Below, in pieces: positions 16,028-18,946 of a stretch of DNA of 18,946 nucleotides (the stretch's first letter is position 1; every line of letters begins with the position of its first letter). The stretch is from Lachnospiraceae bacterium UBA3282 (GTDB lineage Bacteria; Bacillota; Clostridia; Lachnospirales; Lachnospiraceae), in the NCBI GenBank assembly GCA_002361735.1, contig DETS01000050.1:1-18946 (forward strand). The letters run 5' to 3'. The translations under genes were made by a program, and so were the position numbers. The notes under the pieces were generated by a model. It was not told where the DNA came from. It did no database searches and was given only the letters and a program-made list of their open reading frames with translations.

Positions 16028-17728
16028 TCATCCCTCTCCAAAAAATAAATACAGCGCGCTCAAAACCGTGAGTGCCTGGGTCTTTTCCGAAAAATCTCCC
16101 TCCGTAAAAAGGCGCTTGACATCGCTCCGAAGCCGATCCGATAACCATCGGCTGCCGATTCGCTGCCCAAACATGGCTTCAAAATATTTTCTGACATCAG
16201 CGTCATTTTTATACCAGTAATCCGTGGGATTCATGGAAGCCTGTCCGGGTCGGCGGGTCACTTTTCGCAGATATCCTTCCGCCAGTTTCCCCGTAGTCCG
16301 TACCTTGCGCTTAAAAATCTGACTCTCCTTGGGTTTTACGCCCCATTTTTCCCAGACAAATTCCGCCGCCTGCGGATACTTTTTTTCAATCCATTTAAGA
16401 TAAATATGATGCCCCTTCCGATATTCGAAGGGTAACGTCAACACCGCTTCCAAAAAATCCACATCCAAAAATGCCGATCCTGTCTCCACATAATGATGTC
16501 TGATCAGATAGGAACTCTGCGCTCCCAGGATTCCTCTCGTCATCAGCGCGAAGCTCTCCTGATTCCGATAATCGGATAAGATCGTCTCGTCAAAATCATA
16601 CTGCAGCCGATTGGAATACTGGTGCAGACCAAACGCCGGCGCTCTGTCGTTTAACGCCTTATCATGATAAAAAGTAGACAGGATGGCATCCCCCACCATG
16701 CCTGTGTGCTCGATGCCGAACTGCTCTGTATTAAGCACCCGCAGCAGCCTGTTGCCGCCTGTCATGCCAAGGCAGAGCGCCGCTCCGTTGTTTTTCAGGG
16801 TCATTTCATCCACATCGTACATCCATGTCAGATCGTCGAGCGGCTTATGGAGATATTCATGCTTCAAAGCGGCGGCAACCTGCTCCGATATTTTCTGATC
16901 CAGATAGCCGAGCCTGCCGTATGCCACATTGAGTTGGTCCTTATAGCCAAGGTCATGGGCTGTCCATGTCACCATCCGACTGTCCAGACCGCCGCTTAAA
17001 TCCACGAGATGCCGATAGCCATACTCTTTGTCTTTTGCAAACTCCCTGTCTACTGCCTGACGAAAAGCACGGTCAATGCGTTCGACCGCCTCGTCCTCGC
17101 TTATTTCCCGTAAGCCGCAGGGAAGCTCATAATAACGGTGCAGACTGACGCTGCCATCCAGAATCTCTGCATAATATCCGGGAAGCAGTCTGCGAATCTG
17201 TGTCACAAAAGTACTGTCATCCAGCATGTATCCACAAGTCAGCATGTACTGCGCCGCACGCTCATCAAAGTCATAAGCAACGCCGTTTTCCCGCAGTACG
17301 CGCACCATATATTCCAGGCAGTCAGAAAGAATCCAACTGCCGTTCTCGCAATAATAATAGACGGCTTTATTGGATACCTGATCCGTATAGACCGTGATCC
17401 GCCCCGTCTCCTTTTCATAGTGATAGCCGCAGAAAGCACCCCGCAGTTTTGACAAATGATTTTTTCTGTCCTCCCGCAGGGAAAGGGCAAAAGAATCCGC
17501 CCACTCGTGATAACCCTCCGGACGAAGGAAGGCTTCCTTGTGATACACGTAACCGTCCAGGAAACAGACCTGCTCCGCATCGGACAAAAAAATCCGGTCT
17601 CCGGGAAACTTGTTTAACAGATTTCGATACTGCACACAGACGCCCAGATCCATGTACTCCCCCAGACAGGTGATTTTCAGATCCCGGCCGGCAGCGAGCC
17701 AGCCCCGCAATTCTTTTGTTTCGTCCAT
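16028..17728 (-). CDS. Asparagine-synthase-like ligase lacking the glutaminase cysteine
   Basis: 566 residues from the ATG at 17728 (AGGG 8 bases upstream); an ATG six bases earlier would be too close to that site. The N-terminal part (about 1-200) keeps the class II amidotransferase layout (FLSDAEQVCFLDGYVYHKEAF, LRGAFCGYHYE, DQVSNKAVYYY), but the protein starts MDETKEL with no Cys at position 2. An in-frame TAA at 17747-17749 rules out an upstream Cys start. The synthetase part has the PP-loop VDLSGGLDSRM (about 242-252) that activates a carboxylate with ATP. It probably uses free ammonia, another amine, or acts as a cyclase-like ligase. In this operon it may amidate an acidic sugar or amino-acid decoration, which is inference. 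It follows the first GT4 gene by 18 bases. Confidence 0.82.
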   Translation of the reverse strand: MDETKELRGWLAAGRDLKITCLGEYMDLGVCVQYRNLLNKFPGDRIFLSDAEQVCFLDGYVYHKEAFLRPEGYHEWADSFALSLREDRKNHLSKLRGAFCGYHYEKETGRITVYTDQVSNKAVYYYCENGSWILSDCLEYMVRVLRENGVAYDFDERAAQYMLTCGYMLDDSTFVTQIRRLLPGYYAEILDGSVSLHRYYELPCGLREISEDEAVERIDRAFRQAVDREFAKDKEYGYRHLVDLSGGLDSRMVTWTAHDLGYKDQLNVAYGRLGYLDQKISEQVAAALKHEYLHKPLDDLTWMYDVDEMTLKNNGAALCLGMTGGNRLLRVLNTEQFGIEHTGMVGDAILSTFYHDKALNDRAPAFGLHQYSNRLQYDFDETILSDYRNQESFALMTRGILGAQSSYLIRHHYVETGSAFLDVDFLEAVLTLPFEYRKGHHIYLKWIEKKYPQAAEFVWEKWGVKPKESQIFKRKVRTTGKLAEGYLRKVTRRPGQASMNPTDYWYKNDADVRKYFEAMFGQRIGSRWLSDRLRSDVKRLFTEGDFSEKTQALTVLSALYLFFGEG

Positions 17729-17746
17729 AGTCATATCCCTGCCCGT

Positions 17747-18859
17747 TTATTTCGCCTCGATATCATCAATGATCGGCTGCATCACCACATCCATGCTGAC
17801 ACACTCACCGGCAAATGCCCTGATCACAGCCGCCGTCTCCTGCTTACTGCCCTGTATCGCTCTGACCCGCTCATAAAAAGCAACGATTTCTTCTATGTTC
17901 ACCGTGCTTTTATCATTGGGAAATACATAAGCGTACGGGTAATCATCCGGCAGAACGTCTATCGCGCATCCCGTAATGAGCGGCATCCCTTTGGCAAGAC
18001 ATTCTCTGGATTTGATCGCATTCATTTTCGCAAACAGATTCAGCTTATACATGCCAAAAGAGACCAGCGCAATATCGCTTTGATCATACAGCTCATCCAG
18101 CTTTTCGCCCGTCATCGTCGGGTAAAACTGCACGTGATTCCCCAGTTCATACTTCTCCGCCAGCCTCCGGTAAAGAGGTTTTTCCGGTCCGTCCCCCACC
18201 AGGCGCAGGGTCACTTCGTATTCGTGCGCTTTGCCATCACTGTAGTATTCGTGCAATCCCTCGATGATGCGCTCATAACCGTGGTGCCTCTGCATAAATG
18301 CCACACCGATCAGATTGATCTTCCCCTCCCGGAACTCGCCTCCGATCTGCGGAATACTGTCCACATCGACGCCGTTTGTCGTGCGGATCGTAGGTACGCC
18401 GAATATCTCGTCATCCTCCGAGTAGGTCACGAAACGATCCACATATTTTTTCAGCGACGGACGATAGATCCGTTCCTTTAAGTAAAAAGGCCAGGCATTC
18501 CATTTCGCAAAATCGTCCCTGTCATAAGGATAAGTAAACACCTCTATGATAATCTTGCAGGCAGGATAACGCTCCTTCACCTTTTTCCAAAAACGCAGGT
18601 AGGCTCTGTCCGCCACCGTCCTGCGCACATATAAAAAAGCGGGATCGTCAAGCTGCGCAAAAGCCTCCTCGTAGCTTCTGCCGATGGAAGCAGTCGGGAA
18701 CAACCCGAGCACCCTCGAAAGGAGGGATCTCGCGGGCGTTTCCACCTCGATTTCCCGCATTTCGTAATGCTTTCGAAACACCGCAAGCTGCATATCGATC
18801 TTCTTACTGACACCGATGGACTGACGCCCCTGGAAATGGATATAATACCCTTTTTTCAT
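17747..18859 (-). CDS. GT4-like glycosyltransferase (first gene of the visible operon)
   Basis: A 370-residue GT-B glycosyltransferase. The N-terminal acceptor domain begins KKGYYIHFQGRQSIGVSKKI, with a Gly-rich loop likely near the donor. Typical GT4 points follow: TNGVDVDSI (161-169) at the domain junction, LVGDGPE (220-226), and NAIKSRECLAKGMPLITG (about 280-297), where Glu286 fits the first glutamate of the donor-binding region. It probably adds a sugar to a lipid-linked acceptor at the cytoplasmic membrane face. The ATG at 18859 has AAGGAG 9 bases upstream. The start region is a tandem copy of the 22 bp just before it, which leaves a six-codon ORF ending one base before the ATG. Upstream genes may lie beyond the window. 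Confidence 0.85.
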   Translation of the reverse strand: MKKGYYIHFQGRQSIGVSKKIDMQLAVFRKHYEMREIEVETPARSLLSRVLGLFPTASIGRSYEEAFAQLDDPAFLYVRRTVADRAYLRFWKKVKERYPACKIIIEVFTYPYDRDDFAKWNAWPFYLKERIYRPSLKKYVDRFVTYSEDDEIFGVPTIRTTNGVDVDSIPQIGGEFREGKINLIGVAFMQRHHGYERIIEGLHEYYSDGKAHEYEVTLRLVGDGPEKPLYRRLAEKYELGNHVQFYPTMTGEKLDELYDQSDIALVSFGMYKLNLFAKMNAIKSRECLAKGMPLITGCAIDVLPDDYPYAYVFPNDKSTVNIEEIVAFYERVRAIQGSKQETAAVIRAFAGECVSMDVVMQPIIDDIEAK

Positions 18860-18903
18860 CTTAGCATACTCCTTTTTTCATCATAGCATACTCCCTTTTT
18901 CAA
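18851..18903 (-). repeat. 22-bp tandem duplication of ribosome binding site and start region
   Basis: Positions 18851-18872 and 18873-18894 differ at only one base; a decayed part of the unit (about 18895-18903) follows. Each unit carries an AGGAG/GGGAG site and an ATG followed by AAA AAA GG. Confidence 0.88.
18861..18881 (-). promoter_or_regulatory. Six-codon leader ORF (MKKGVC, stop)
   Basis: The upstream copy of the duplicated start region has its own ATG at 18881 (or 18884) after GGGAG, and reads M-K-K-G-V-C then TAA. The stop ends one base before the ATG of the GT4 gene. Ribosomes could finish this mini-ORF and restart, which would couple or tune operon translation. It may also be an accident of the duplication. 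Confidence 0.4.
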
Positions 18904-18912
18904 TGCAAACGT

Positions 18913-18918
18913 ATTATA
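18913..18918 (-). promoter_or_regulatory. Possible -10 box upstream of the glycan operon
   Basis: TATAAT on the minus strand lies 54 bases before the first ATG of the visible operon. No clear -35 box stands 16-18 bases further upstream (the DNA there reads AATAAA), so the promoter may be weak or activator-dependent, or the box may be chance. Confidence 0.3.
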
Positions 18919-18946
18919 TCCTTCGATAGCGTAAGTTTATTGTAGG

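Overview
The window reads as a chromosomal piece of a Gram-positive, Clostridia-type bacterium, most likely a Lachnospiraceae (inference). The reasons are the V-S-E-N-D-L repeats in a secreted protein, clostridial-style glucosaminidase and small 'YIDPS' membrane proteins, AGGAG-type ribosome binding sites and a consensus sigma-A promoter. Every supported gene lies on the minus strand, so the window is read right to left. No tRNA, rRNA, CRISPR array or transposase was seen.

Region A (18859 down to 507) looks like one long, tightly packed operon for a cell-surface glycan, preceded by a possible -10 box (18913-18918) and a duplicated ribosome-binding/start region. In order of transcription it encodes: a GT4 glycosyltransferase; an asparagine-synthase-like ligase without the glutaminase cysteine; a GT-B 'surface carbohydrate biosynthesis' protein; a CMP-sugar synthetase; a DRE-TIM aldolase fused to a DUF115/sialyltransferase-like domain; a KdsC-type phosphatase; a fucosyltransferase-superfamily protein; a second GT4 enzyme; a PglK/MsbA-like ABC flippase; a small two-helix membrane protein; a type I signal peptidase; a GT-C membrane glycosyltransferase; and a 1435-residue secreted glucosaminidase. 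Genes abut, overlap by 4 to 17 bases, or are separated by at most 56 bases, so translational coupling is likely.

The most interesting part is the central trio (14613 down to 11742). A CMP-sugar synthetase and a KdsC-type phosphatase normally serve Kdo, sialic acid or related ulosonic acids, whose carbon skeleton is made by a PEP-dependent synthase (KdsA/NeuB). No such synthase is present here. In its place sits a pyruvate-aldolase-like enzyme fused to a transferase-like domain. I infer a possible alternative route: pyruvate plus a sugar-aldehyde phosphate gives a 3-deoxy-2-ulosonate phosphate, which is dephosphorylated, CMP-activated and transferred to a surface glycan.

Downstream genes suggest export and use of the glycan: the flippase moves a lipid-linked saccharide outward, the GT-C enzyme modifies or transfers it outside the membrane, and the signal peptidase and large repeat-rich glucosaminidase may be a co-expressed processing enzyme and surface client.

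Region B (506 to 1) holds a promoter with a good -35, a 17-base spacer and an extended -10, a leader with inverted repeats, and the first 85 codons of another secreted protein with exact 36-bp tandem repeats; its 3' end lies outside the window.
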